Shown here: positions 18,686 to 27,064 of the stretch, one piece after another
Numbering within the stretch: the first letter of the stretch is position 1
Layout of the letters: the number at the start of each line of letters is the position of its first letter
From: Microcoleus asticus IPMA8
Lineage (GTDB): Bacteria > Cyanobacteriota > Cyanobacteriia > Cyanobacteriales > Microcoleaceae
Direction of reading: 5' to 3'
DNA length: 64,000 nucleotides
Assembly (NCBI RefSeq): GCF_013179805.1
Contig: NZ_SRRZ01000001.1
Location: forward strand, 1 to 64,000
Notes under the pieces: generated by a model
What the model saw: the letters and a program-made list of their open reading frames with translations, nothing else
The model's database searches: none
What the model was told of the DNA's origin: nothing
Made by a program: the position numbers and the translations under genes

Positions 18686-18850
18686 AATTGGGAATTGGGA
18701 ATTGGGAATTGGTAGCAACTAACAAATAACTAATGAATTCAACATCGGCATGACGCTCGATAATTAATCCGTGTATCCGTGTCCAAATCTGTGTCGTGCT
18801 TTCCTTCTTCCCTCATCCTTCTTCCTTCTTCCTTCTTCCTTCTTCCTTCT
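18686..18850. repeat. Heptameric tandem repeats and dispersed repeat copy 2
   Basis: Three elements lie side by side: a TTGGGAA heptamer array (about 18686-18712), the second copy of the 53-base dispersed repeat (18738-18790), and a CTTCTTC/CTTCCTT heptamer array (about 18801-18850). The last array overlaps the 3' end of gshB and encodes its Glu/Lys/Arg tail. Such arrays are typical short tandemly repeated repetitive sequences of filamentous cyanobacteria. Confidence 0.7.
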
Positions 18851-19802
18851 CCACCCATTCAATTACTTGTTTGCCCAAACTAACGCCGTCAAACAAGTCA
18901 ATTTCTCTGATCCCTGTAGGGCTGGTGACATTAACTTCCGTGAGATAACCGCCAATGATATCAATGCCGACAAAGTACAGTCCGTCCCGTTGCAGCACTG
19001 GTTCTAACTGAGTGCAAATTTCCAGTTCGCGATCGGTAATTTCTGTTTTTGCGACTCTGCCGCCGACGGCCATATTGCCGCGAAATTCATTGCCAGTGGG
19101 AATACGGTTGATAGCACCGATGGGCTTGCCATCCAACAGTATAATCCGCTTGTCTCCCTCTTTTGCTTCCGGCAGATAAGTCTGAACCATCACTGGAATT
19201 TGCCCTTGTTGAGTGCTAATTTCGACCAGGGAGTTGAGATTGCGATCGCCCGCTTCCAAAAACAAAATCCCCTCGCCAGCTTTGCCGCCCAAGGGTTTAA
19301 GAACGGCCGCTCCTTTTTTCTCAACAAATTGCCGAATTACCTGCTTGTTTTGAGAAACAATTGTCTCGGGGATCGCTCCCTCAAATTGCAAAGCATACAT
19401 TTTTTCATTCGCCGCCCGCAATCCTTTGGGACTGTTAACTACCAAAGTTTTAGCCGGATCGATGCCATCTAGAAGGTAAGTAGCGTAGAGGTAAGGAATG
19501 TTGACTGGAGGGTCTGTCCGCATAAATACTGCGTCCATTGCTTCGAGAGGCTGCAGCAAAGTAGGCTGTTCCACCTCGTACCAAGCCTCAGCAGCCTCCC
19601 AGCGTCCATCTACGACTTTTACAGGGGTGAGTGCTACCCGACTGAGCATTGCCCAGGTTTTGCCGCCGATGACGCTTAGTTCGTTGGCTTGAGTCGCCCA
19701 GACTTCGTGACCTAACTCTTGAGCTGCCTCCATCAGCGCTACGCTGGTATCGTGTCCTGGAATTAGTCGCGCGAGGGGATCGATGATGAATGCAAATTTC
19801 AT
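18813..19802 (-). CDS. gshB: Glutathione synthetase
   Basis: This is the second enzyme of glutathione synthesis; it joins gamma-glutamylcysteine to glycine using ATP. The 329-residue protein opens with the family's MKFAFIIDPLARLIPGHDTS. It has the ATP-grasp region with GGKAGEGI (about 170) and the C-terminal NVTSPTGIREID motif. I chose the ATG at 19802; a TTG two codons upstream is possible. The last ten or so residues (EKEEGRRKKEEG) lie inside a heptamer repeat, so the tail probably changes length between strains. Glutaredoxin is encoded directly upstream on the same strand, a pairing known from other cyanobacteria. Confidence 0.95.
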   Translation of the reverse strand: MKFAFIIDPLARLIPGHDTSVALMEAAQELGHEVWATQANELSVIGGKTWAMLSRVALTPVKVVDGRWEAAEAWYEVEQPTLLQPLEAMDAVFMRTDPPVNIPYLYATYLLDGIDPAKTLVVNSPKGLRAANEKMYALQFEGAIPETIVSQNKQVIRQFVEKKGAAVLKPLGGKAGEGILFLEAGDRNLNSLVEISTQQGQIPVMVQTYLPEAKEGDKRIILLDGKPIGAINRIPTGNEFRGNMAVGGRVAKTEITDRELEICTQLEPVLQRDGLYFVGIDIIGGYLTEVNVTSPTGIREIDLFDGVSLGKQVIEWVEKEEGRRKKEEG

Positions 19803-19869
19803 TGTCAATTAAAATTAAGAATTGGTCGCAGGAAAATTTGGGCTGACTGAAAATTCGACAGGGAATGCC

Positions 19870-20133
19870 TTATTTTGCTGCTAGCAGCGGGTCTAGCTGG
19901 CCTAGAGCATCAAGTTTGTGCATTTCGTCGCAGCCACCTATGTGTTGGTCGTTAATGAATATTTGTGGCAGGGTGCGGCCTCCGTTGGCTCGATCGGTCA
20001 TTTGAGCCCGTGCTGCTTCATCTCCGTCGATCGCGTACTCTGTAAAATCCACCCCTTTTCGCTTCAGCAGTGCTTTTGCACGAATGCAAAACGGGCAAGT
20101 TCTCCAAGTGTAAATTTCTATTTTAGGGGTCAT
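19870..20133 (-). CDS. grxC: Glutaredoxin 3
   Basis: This 87-residue thiol-disulfide oxidoreductase reduces disulfides or glutathionylated proteins with glutathione. The CPFC active site is at residues 13-16, a TLPQIFI cis-proline loop near 56-62, and a GGCDEM glutathione-binding motif near 67-72. Length and layout are standard. It precedes gshB by 67 bases and is probably in one operon with it, so the reductant and the enzyme that uses it would be made together. Confidence 0.95.
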   Translation of the reverse strand: MTPKIEIYTWRTCPFCIRAKALLKRKGVDFTEYAIDGDEAARAQMTDRANGGRTLPQIFINDQHIGGCDEMHKLDALGQLDPLLAAK

Positions 20134-20326
20134 CGGACGAGCAAATAATAACTATATTTTTTAATTGTAATCTTAACCAATCTTATTTTAATTTTTAAAT
20201 AGTTGTAGCAAGCAACCTGTAATGTTATTATTTATACAATTTTTTAATTTTAGCCTAAAAATAAAAAAAACACCCACGCTTGAAAAAACGGAGAGAGTTT
20301 GAAAACAAGCAGCAGGTCGAGCCTGC

Positions 20327-20875
20327 CTACCGTTGCTGACCAACCTGCTTGTTTCGTCTTCTGCCGGAACAGATGATTCCTGCGCCTGTCACCATGAGTC
20401 CTACCACCATACCGGGTTCAGGGATAGTAGCTCTTGGCGGCTTGGACGTGGAGGTGGTGTATATGTTTCCCAAGTCCCCCGCGGCGGGCGCCGTTAGTGG
20501 TGGTTCGGTTTCGGGTACTTCCTGTACCGGGTCTGCTGGTGGTGGTTCAACTACCTGCTCTTGCTGTACCGGGTCTGGTATGACTGCTGGTGGTGGTTCA
20601 ACTACCTGCTCTTGCTGTACCGGGTCCGGTATGACTGCTGGTGATGGTGATTCAACTACCTGCTCTTGCTGCACCGGGTCTCGCAGGGATGCTGCTGATG
20701 ATGAGGTTGTTGCTGATTGCTCGCTGCTTGCCTCGGCTTTGGCGCACTCACTTGAAAAGTTTCCGGGGCCGCACACATCGACTGCTGAAGCCGGAGGGGC
20801 AGCAGCTAGATAGTAAAACGCTGTGGCCATTGTGGCAGAGAGTCCAATTCCTAGTTTTGCCAGTGGCGTAAACAT
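20327..20875 (-). CDS. Exported PEP-CTERM protein with 17-residue repeats
   Basis: The 182-residue precursor has an N-terminal signal peptide (about 1-32, ending near ASAVD) and a Ser-rich stretch. Then come about three copies of a 17-residue unit based on DPVQQEQVVEPPPAVIP. The C-terminus is a PEP-CTERM sorting signal: IPEPGM, a hydrophobic helix, then RRRNK. PEP-CTERM proteins are processed by an exosortase and go to the cell surface or matrix. The DNA repeats have a 51-base period (20535, 20586, 20637), so copy number can change in frame. No exosortase gene lies in the window. The function of the mature protein is unknown. Confidence 0.85.
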   Translation of the reverse strand: MFTPLAKLGIGLSATMATAFYYLAAAPPASAVDVCGPGNFSSECAKAEASSEQSATTSSSAASLRDPVQQEQVVESPSPAVIPDPVQQEQVVEPPPAVIPDPVQQEQVVEPPPADPVQEVPETEPPLTAPAAGDLGNIYTTSTSKPPRATIPEPGMVVGLMVTGAGIICSGRRRNKQVGQQR

Positions 20876-21357
20876 AACTATTTAGTTAAACAGTGGTAAA
20901 ATCTGAAAATAGAAATAGTCCTAGAGATTAGCGCTGCACGACGGGCAAGGATTTTACAGTTCTTACAATAAAATGGATGTTTTCTTTCGCGAGCGCCTGT
21001 AAAAGATAGTATAGCGCTTGAGGTGACCGCCCAAACACTTTAAGAATATTATTCTCTTTCACCTTGACCTCGCGTACCGTGGTTTGCACTAGGAAGTGGT
21101 TTGCACAGAGTGAAGCAACATCTTTTTGCAACCTCTCAACCAACAGCCGTTACAGCCATTAACAAAGAGTGTTTTTACCTTGACCGCCGCCTCCTGAAAT
21201 TAATTATTTAACCGAGCGCAAACGAGAGCTGCTGTATTGTACTTTGCAATGCACAATCTGGCTACTCTTCTATAATCTCATGGTTCGACGATATCTGTCC
21301 TCAGTATATGTACGTGTATTCCTGACTGTCAACCAGTAAAAAGGAATATTTAAGTAT
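20876..21357. other. Gap with a doubtful small frame
   Basis: A 71-codon minus-strand frame (20928-21143) could encode a small soluble protein, but a TAA lies three codons before its TTG and no ribosome site is visible. It may be the tail of a decayed gene. The rest of the gap shows no clear feature. Confidence 0.4.
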
Positions 21358-23151
21358 TTACCGAGGGTAGAGGGCGTATTGAATGAGCTGAGCTAGTCGA
21401 TCGCGGAGACTTTCCATCCCGAGACCTTTGGCGGCAGAAATAAATACGGCTTGAGGAAACTCTTCTCGGGCGAGGGCGAGAGTATCTCCATCTACAGCAT
21501 CGATTTTGTTAAAAACTACAAGGGCTGGCCCGGGAGTTACGGGCATATCTGTCAAAATATTCATGACCGATCGAATTTGGCTCTGCCACGCCGGATGGGA
21601 GAGATCGACAAGGTGCAGCAAAGCATCGGCGTCAGTGACTTCTTCGAGGGTAGCTCGAAAAGCGTCGATCAAGGCGGGGGGCAGTTCCCGAATAAAGCCT
21701 ACTGTATCTGTGAGGACGATCGACAGCGGTTCCCGAGTAACAGTGCCAGGAAGGGTCAACCGTCGCGTGGTGGGGTCGAGGGTGGCAAATAACTGGTCGG
21801 CAGCATAAACCTCGGAATTGGTGAGCAGGTTGAGCAGAGTCGATTTACCGGCGTTGGTGTAGCCGACGATCGCCACTGAGGGTACTTCGTGGTGGTGCCG
21901 GTTCTGCCGCAGCCGGAAGCGGTGGGCCAGCAGTTGATTTACTTCTTGCTGCAATCGAGAAATGCGTTTGGCGATCGTCCGCCGTTCGGTTTCTAGTTTG
22001 GTTTCTCCGGGGCCTCTAGTACCGATGCCGCCGCCCTGTCTCGACATTGCCTGACCGCGACCTGTGAGCCGGGGCAGAGCGTACTCTAGCTGAGCGAGTT
22101 CGACTTGCAATTTACCCTCGCTCGATCGAGCTCTTTGGGCAAAGATGTCGAGAATTACCTCTGTTCGATCGACTACGCGAATACCTATCTGAGTTTCCAA
22201 GTTCCGTATTTGTGCGGGGGCCAGGTCGCGATCGAATACCACGAGGTTAGCGCTAATCGTCTGAGCGGTGAGGGAAATTTCCTGAACTTTGCCTTCGCCG
22301 ACGACTGTCTGCGGATGGGGGCGCGATCGTTTTTGGCGCACTGTTTGCAGTACCTGACCCCCGGCGCTTTCAACCAGCCGCGTGATTTCTGCGAGTCCGT
22401 CCTCAAAATCCAACTGAGTCATGTGCTGAGTCATTACACCTACCAACAGCACTTTGTCTTGGTCTGCATCGACCTGCTTAGCGACAAACTCTGCTTCAAA
22501 CTCTGCTTCGAGTCCTTCCACCAAATCCAGAAAGTCTTGGTCGGCGAGTTCGTCCAAATTTAGCGGTTCTGATATTTTCCAGGGAAAGTTTTGAGTTTGG
22601 ATTGGTGACTTTTGAATTGAAGGCTCTTCTATTTCATCAGTTGCATCTGGTTCTAACTGAGCGCTCAAAACAGAGAACTCAAAATTTGGCTGGTCTCCCT
22701 GGGGTATCAAGTGAGCGAGATAAGTTTCTTGGATGTAACCAGTTGCACCGCCGCCGCGGCGCTGAAATCCTCCGCCGGTCAGTGTCAGCCAAACTAGAGC
22801 GTCCAGGCGCTGAATTGCCATTGCGGTGAGGGCTGCTTCGGTTGGGGTTTCTGGCTTCAGGTGGGTGGCGATGCAGCGAATGCCGCTGAGGCGACCTCCC
22901 CCGTAGCGGGGCAATTCTAAGGGCGCAATCTGCGTTTGGCGGGGTGTACCGACGCCGACGCGAATTACTTGTCCGCGGCGGTTGATGTAGGTGCAGATTG
23001 GTTTGTCTATTTCCGTGCTGATGGCCGCGACGCGCTGGGCGAATTCTGCCGTGGTGATGCGATCGCCTGGTAGTCGCTGATGGTACAGCTTTTCGAGTTG
23101 CTTGAGCTGGCTGGACTTTAAACCTTGAAGATTGCCGTAGATGGTTTCGAT
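21358..23151 (-). CDS. hflX: GTPase HflX (ribosome-associated), with non-canonical start
   Basis: HflX binds the 50S subunit and splits stalled or stressed ribosomes using GTP. The G domain has GYTNAGKST (G1), DTVGFIREL (G3) and NKID (G4), preceded by the family's glycine-rich GTRGPGETKLE segment. Conserved coding sequence continues 79 codons upstream of the first standard start (TTG at 22914), through YGNLQGLKSSQLKQLEKLYH, to a TAA at about 23176. No ATG, GTG or TTG lies in that stretch. I therefore place the start at an ATC (23151), with GGGAG a few bases before; GTT just upstream or CTG further down are alternatives. The full product would be about 597 residues. Confidence 0.88.
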   Translation of the reverse strand: METIYGNLQGLKSSQLKQLEKLYHQRLPGDRITTAEFAQRVAAISTEIDKPICTYINRRGQVIRVGVGTPRQTQIAPLELPRYGGGRLSGIRCIATHLKPETPTEAALTAMAIQRLDALVWLTLTGGGFQRRGGGATGYIQETYLAHLIPQGDQPNFEFSVLSAQLEPDATDEIEEPSIQKSPIQTQNFPWKISEPLNLDELADQDFLDLVEGLEAEFEAEFVAKQVDADQDKVLLVGVMTQHMTQLDFEDGLAEITRLVESAGGQVLQTVRQKRSRPHPQTVVGEGKVQEISLTAQTISANLVVFDRDLAPAQIRNLETQIGIRVVDRTEVILDIFAQRARSSEGKLQVELAQLEYALPRLTGRGQAMSRQGGGIGTRGPGETKLETERRTIAKRISRLQQEVNQLLAHRFRLRQNRHHHEVPSVAIVGYTNAGKSTLLNLLTNSEVYAADQLFATLDPTTRRLTLPGTVTREPLSIVLTDTVGFIRELPPALIDAFRATLEEVTDADALLHLVDLSHPAWQSQIRSVMNILTDMPVTPGPALVVFNKIDAVDGDTLALAREEFPQAVFISAAKGLGMESLRDRLAQLIQYALYPR

Positions 23152-23171
23152 AACTGTTTCTCCCGATCGAT

Positions 23172-23531
23172 CTGTTTATCTCCTATTTTAATTAACTCAG
23201 GGGCGATCGTGTTCGGGTTTTAAGTTGAAATTTACTAAATTTTATTGCCTCTAGCACAGCGCGGATTCACTCTTGTCGAGTCACCAGCGCCGTTGTTTGT
23301 CGCTAGGGGGCGATCGGGCATTTCACTGCTGCCCTCAAACTTGCGGTTGTATTCAGTATCTACAGATACAGGAGCTCGCTAAAAAAACTCGCGTAACAAA
23401 AGTTAACACTTTATTTTTTGTTTCAAAATCCTCCTTTAGACTTGTGTTTATTTTGAGCCTAGAGGCAGATAGCAAAGCAGAAATTAGGTCGTTACCATGA
23501 GAAGCGAAACATTGTTAAGGAATGTAAAAAC
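23172..23531. other. Divergent promoter region between hflX and the HLIP gene
   Basis: This 360-base gap lies between divergent genes, so it must hold both promoters. An AAGGAATG ribosome site for the HLIP gene is visible near 23517. I recognise no specific operator and no gene. Confidence 0.45.
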
Positions 23532-23744
23532 ATGGAAACTCGTCCTACTAACTTGCCTCCTACGGCTAATGCTTACAACGGCAAAGATCGGAATGCCTTT
23601 CTGTTTGGCTTCAACCCGCAAGCAGAACTTTGGAACGGTCGCTTAGCGATGATCGGTTTCTTAGCTTATTTGCTTTGGGACGCCGCTGGATATAGCGTTC
23701 TCCGCGACATACTTCACTTTCTGCCTACCTACATTGCTCACTAA
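23532..23744 (+). CDS. hli: High-light-inducible protein (HLIP/Scp, CAB-like)
   Basis: This 70-residue thylakoid membrane protein has one transmembrane helix carrying the chlorophyll-binding signature ELWNGRLAMIGFLAYLL (residues 32-48), with Glu and Asn as ligands. The N-terminal FGFNPQAE stretch is typical of the family. HLIPs bind chlorophyll and carotenoid, protect newly made photosystem II and chlorophyll intermediates, and are induced by strong light or nutrient stress. The length is normal. A good ribosome site precedes the ATG. psaK lies 300 bases downstream on the same strand. Confidence 0.93.
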   Translation: METRPTNLPPTANAYNGKDRNAFLFGFNPQAELWNGRLAMIGFLAYLLWDAAGYSVLRDILHFLPTYIAH

Positions 23745-24042
23745 TGAGTAGCTGTATTTCCTGTATGGCAGCGTGAGTAAATGCCGCCATTGCCAGACAG
23801 GCTAAAAGTTACAAATGGCAGCGAGTATGGTTTTGTCCCTTTGTATCTTTCGTTACTTTTGAATGGCATTCAAAGACTTCTTGATGTGATTCGATGATTA
23901 CGGGTGGGGGCGCTGTCGCTGGCGCGGTGAATATTAACACCAACAGATATTTATTGCGTAAAGGCGATCGCCCCTGCTGTATTTTTGGTAAGAAATCTCA
24001 TCGAGCATTTCTGATAGTTTATGAAAAATAGGAGCATCAACG

Positions 24043-24321
24043 ATGATTAACTCAAATTTACTGGCAGTAGTAGAATCCGCTCTGACTGACACAGCATCAG
24101 GAACTTGGCAAAAGCCTCTGGTGATGTTTGTCTGCAATATCTTAGCATTGCTAGTTCTCAGCCGCAGAATTTGGTATCCCCACGTCGGGCCGAAAATGCC
24201 TTTGCCCTTTCCCTCTCTGTTTAACAATGTTAGCGTACCCGCATTTTTGGCTTGCATGAGCGCCGGTCATTTGCTGGGAGTATTCGCGATTTTGGCGCTG
24301 AGTATCGACAAGGCTATATAG
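24043..24321 (+). CDS. psaK: Photosystem I reaction centre subunit PsaK
   Basis: PsaK is a small two-helix subunit at the edge of photosystem I that binds chlorophyll and helps energy transfer from phycobilisomes. The 92-residue sequence has two hydrophobic helices (about 26-42 and 68-86), separated by a PHVGPKMPLPFPSLF loop. A conserved SAGHLLG occurs in the second helix. Several cyanobacteria have two psaK genes, one light-inducible; which type this is cannot be said, though the HLIP neighbour fits a light-stress role. Confidence 0.88.
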   Translation: MINSNLLAVVESALTDTASGTWQKPLVMFVCNILALLVLSRRIWYPHVGPKMPLPFPSLFNNVSVPAFLACMSAGHLLGVFAILALSIDKAI

Positions 24322-24715
24322 TAGCAATTGCGCGGCTGTTTTGGCGATTTCTTGCTGCAATTGGTTGGTTAAACGGCTGACAAAAAATGGCAGGGGTAAG
24401 TGAAAAGCACTCACCCCTAATTTTAATTTGCTCTATAGACTGACGCAGAAATCGGTTTTTGTACCATGCACTTACAACTAACGGGGCTTAAATAAATTCC
24501 AAGCCCAAATTAGCTTGCTCGACAGCAAATACCTCACTGCTGGCTTATAGCGCACCCACAAATCTATAAGATATAGCTGTTGTTAAAGCTTCTAAGACCT
24601 CCGTAAAAGTAGTTAAAAACTGTGATGCCCTTAGCAACGACGCCATTCACCCTTCAACTGAATGCGGCTTGAGGATGAAGATTCATCATGCAATCCCACA
24701 GGAGTCGGAGTGGAT

Positions 24716-24877
24716 TAGCCTTGTGGGCATTGCGGGTTTGAATATGATGCTGACATGAATGTGGCTCTTAATATTGCTGCTTTGGGGGTGTCTGTAAGCC
24801 ATCCCGAAAGTCCGGGGATGAGTTGTCAACTAGAGGGACAATTGTCTCTCTTTCCGATCGCTCAAATCAGAGGCTAA
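24716..24877 (+). pseudogene. TnpB (IS200/IS605 OrfB) C-terminal remnant
   Basis: After an in-frame stop (TAG, 24716-24718), a 51-codon run encodes CGHCGFEYDADMNVALNIAA. This is the second half of the TnpB zinc ribbon plus the conserved D-N-AxNI motif. It continues to a TAA at 24875-24877. All upstream catalytic parts are missing. TnpB is the RNA-guided nuclease of IS200/IS605 elements and an ancestor of Cas12. This copy is dead. Confidence 0.8.
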
Positions 24878-24912
24878 AGCTCCGCGCTTTAGGTCGGAGT
24901 AAGCTTACTTTA
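24873..24912 (+). mobile_element. Right end of an IS200/IS605-type element
   Basis: Directly at the stop codon of the TnpB remnant is a perfect hairpin, CTAAAGC-TCCGC-GCTTTAG (24874-24892). This is where the right-end hairpin and guide-RNA scaffold of such elements normally lie. The left end and a tnpA gene were not found. Confidence 0.6.
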
Positions 24913-25491
24913 GGGAATGGGATATAGCCATTTGCGAAATAATTGTGTTAAGCGCGGCATGACCAAATAGGTGAGCAGGATAACAGTCAGACCAGAGATC
25001 ATCAGAGATATGAGCAAGGCAGGAAGCCCTGATAGTAGCGGTACCAACAAACGATTGAGAATAGAAATGGTAAAAAACACTCCCAACCATGTAACTAACG
25101 CCATTTTGTAGCGAGGGGGTGGAGCCTTCATCGATTTATTGGGCAGCGTAAACCAGGTTTCCAATCCGGTCAGAGTTTGAATATCTTCTGGGTTTTCAAT
25201 CAAAGGCTGCAATCGCTCAATCCACTCTCGCCGAACATCAGATTCCAGCCAGGCCTTGAGATTGTTGTAGCAATCGAACTTGAGAATGACCACGTACTCA
25301 GGATGAGCGTGATGCTGGGGTCGAATAGTGCTCACACCCAGATGTCCCTTGAATTTGCGTGCATCTGCGGCGATGCCATGAAACCATGCTTCGTAACCTT
25401 GCTCGCGCCCCGGTTTCACGACATGAGAGATCACAGCAGTGACTAGATAGTTTTCTTCACTGGTATTGCTCGCCAACGGTTCTTCCAACAT
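24910..25491 (-). CDS. Antibiotic biosynthesis monooxygenase (ABM) domain membrane protein
   Basis: The protein has an ABM-type ferredoxin-like domain (about residues 15-110 counted from MLEEPLAS) with a VVKPGREQGYEAWFHGI helix. Two C-terminal membrane helices follow, separated by SGLPALLISL. Proteins of this layout are common in bacteria, and their reaction is not established. I chose the ATG at 25491 (193 residues). The frame stays open to a GTG at 25578, which would add 29 residues that do not resemble the family. It sits among decayed genes, but the reading frame is intact. Confidence 0.78.
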   Translation of the reverse strand: MLEEPLASNTSEENYLVTAVISHVVKPGREQGYEAWFHGIAADARKFKGHLGVSTIRPQHHAHPEYVVILKFDCYNNLKAWLESDVRREWIERLQPLIENPEDIQTLTGLETWFTLPNKSMKAPPPRYKMALVTWLGVFFTISILNRLLVPLLSGLPALLISLMISGLTVILLTYLVMPRLTQLFRKWLYPIP

Positions 25492-25640
25492 AAAATTTAG
25501 AGAATTAACTGAGAGAAAAGTTTTATTAAGAAAAACGACCCTAGAGACACCAAATTGCTCGGCAATTTTCGGCAGCACGTCTTGAAACAGAAGGGAGATT
25601 AACGAATGCGATCGCGCAGTTTTGGCATGAGAGGAAATGA

Positions 25641-25822
25641 CTAGCGAGATCCAGCAGCTTGTAAGGCAGTTTGGGCATCGGTGCTCGCCTGCGTTCGAGC
25701 CTCTTCTCCACCCATGAGATTATCAGCATGGGTGACTTCAATATCAGTGATGCCCATAAACCCAAAAATGAGCCGCAGATAGGGTTCTTGGAGCTCGTAG
25801 GCACAGTAAGGCGTATCTTTTA
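25641..25822 (-). pseudogene. FMN-dependent azoreductase (AzoR/AcpD) C-terminal remnant
   Basis: Reading the minus strand from an upstream TAA, about 57 codons give ELQEPYLRLIFGFMGITDIE, then THADNLMGGEEAR, then a stop at 25643-25641. This matches the C-terminal part of FMN-dependent NADH-azoreductases (QEPYLR, GFIG-TD). The N-terminal two thirds with the flavin-binding loop are absent, so it cannot be active. The rest of the gap up to 26014 is featureless. Confidence 0.72.
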
Positions 25823-26014
25823 ATTAGGCTGAAATGGTGAAATAGTTCGGCCCAGACAAAGACTTGCAATCATTGACAAGACCTATTAAAAACACCCTCT
25901 ACGTGACTTACAACGAAGTAGTTGCCACCGCTACGTTTTACATAAAATTGATAACCTAGCGATGACAATATTAACTCAGTTAAACACGAGCTAAATAAAG
26001 TAGGCGCTTTCTCA

Positions 26015-26656
26015 CTACTTATTGGGAGATCCAGTATTTGCCGTTGCTGCATAGCTGGTCATCAGGTTTTTGTAGTCAGGAATAAACCCTGCTAACAGAC
26101 TACCCAGTCCTTCAATATCGTTGCGCCAGTCACGGTGCAATTCACACACAACGCTAAACCAATTGAGCAACTGAACTCCAGCACGAGACATTCGATCCCA
26201 AGCTGCATAGCGACAGGCTTCATCGAAGGTTCCAGAGGCATCGGTGACAACAAAAACCTCATAACCTGCCTCTAATGCCGAAAGCGCACAAAAAGTAACA
26301 CATACATCAGTGACAATTCCGGCAATAATCAATTGCTTCTTGCCTGTTGCTTCTACTGCTTTAACAAAGTCCTCGTTGTCCCAAGCGTTGATTTGTCCGG
26401 GACGCGGAATAAAGGGAGCATCTGGAAACTTCTCCTTCAGTTCAGGGATGATGACTCCATTGGGGCCTTGCTCAAAGCTAGTTGTCAAAATTGTAGGCAG
26501 GTTGAAAAATTTGGCTGCACTTGCCAGCGCCAGCACATTATTTTTGAAGTCTGCGGCACCAATATCACGCACAAGTGAGAACAGTCCAGTTTGATGATCG
26601 ACCAGCAAAACCGCAGCATTATTCTTGTCTAGACGGTTGTATTTGAATGTAGACAT
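26015..26656 (-). CDS. Isochorismatase-like cysteine hydrolase (YcaC type)
   Basis: The 213-residue soluble protein has the YcaC-type fold. The catalytic Asp is D20 (LLVDHQTGLF) and the nucleophilic Cys is C119 in GIVTDVCVTFCALSA. The cis-peptide motif precedes the Cys as usual. The family includes hydrolases of amides and related compounds; YcaC itself has no firmly known substrate. An AGGAAA ribosome site precedes the ATG. The C-terminal 30 residues are typical of the longer YcaC proteins. It stands alone between remnants. Confidence 0.87.
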   Translation of the reverse strand: MSTFKYNRLDKNNAAVLLVDHQTGLFSLVRDIGAADFKNNVLALASAAKFFNLPTILTTSFEQGPNGVIIPELKEKFPDAPFIPRPGQINAWDNEDFVKAVEATGKKQLIIAGIVTDVCVTFCALSALEAGYEVFVVTDASGTFDEACRYAAWDRMSRAGVQLLNWFSVVCELHRDWRNDIEGLGSLLAGFIPDYKNLMTSYAATANTGSPNK

Positions 26657-26905
26657 CAGGTATTTTTCCTATTTGAGTTATGGGTGAATGAGGAATTGCA
26701 GAATGGAGTCAAGAATCAGAAAGCCTTGAGTTTTACCAATTAAATGTGCTTCCTTATTAAAAGCGAAACGTCTATTTCCTCTAAATGGCTTATGGCGTAA
26801 CCTGTTGCGACATGAACTCAGTTTGCAAAATCTTACCAAATTTCACCACTCAAGATCCGCAAGTTAAGGGCTGAGTTAACGCGATCGCCCTAATCTCGAC
26901 ACACG

Positions 26906-27064
26906 TTACACCAACGCCCCTAACGCTTTCAATGTCGATTTTTGAGCCTTCGTCAATCCCGCCCGGCCTCGAATATTCATGCCTTCATACAAGCGATCGC
27001 CCATCAACGTCCTAATAAATCCACCAGTTGCGACATTCCACACTTTAATGGTGCGAATGATAAA
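26906..27064 (-). pseudogene. WD40-repeat protein C-terminal remnant
   Basis: About 50 codons on the minus strand give IKVWNVATGGFIRTLMGDR, then LYEGMNIRG, then a GLT-AQK-TLKALGALV end with a stop at 26908-26906. This is the usual C-terminus of large cyanobacterial WD40/NACHT proteins. It begins right at the stop of the methyltransferase gene, and everything upstream of it is missing. A second copy of the final segment lies at 27734-27760. Confidence 0.7.

Noticed and set aside
18686..18850. CRISPR array
   Set aside because: The repeats are 7-base tandem units without spacers. No array with regular repeats and unique spacers was seen anywhere in the window.
20349..20813. 154-codon plus-strand gene rich in Gly, Ser and Cys
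   Set aside because: It is the reverse complement of the repeated PEP-CTERM gene; repeats keep the antisense frame open.
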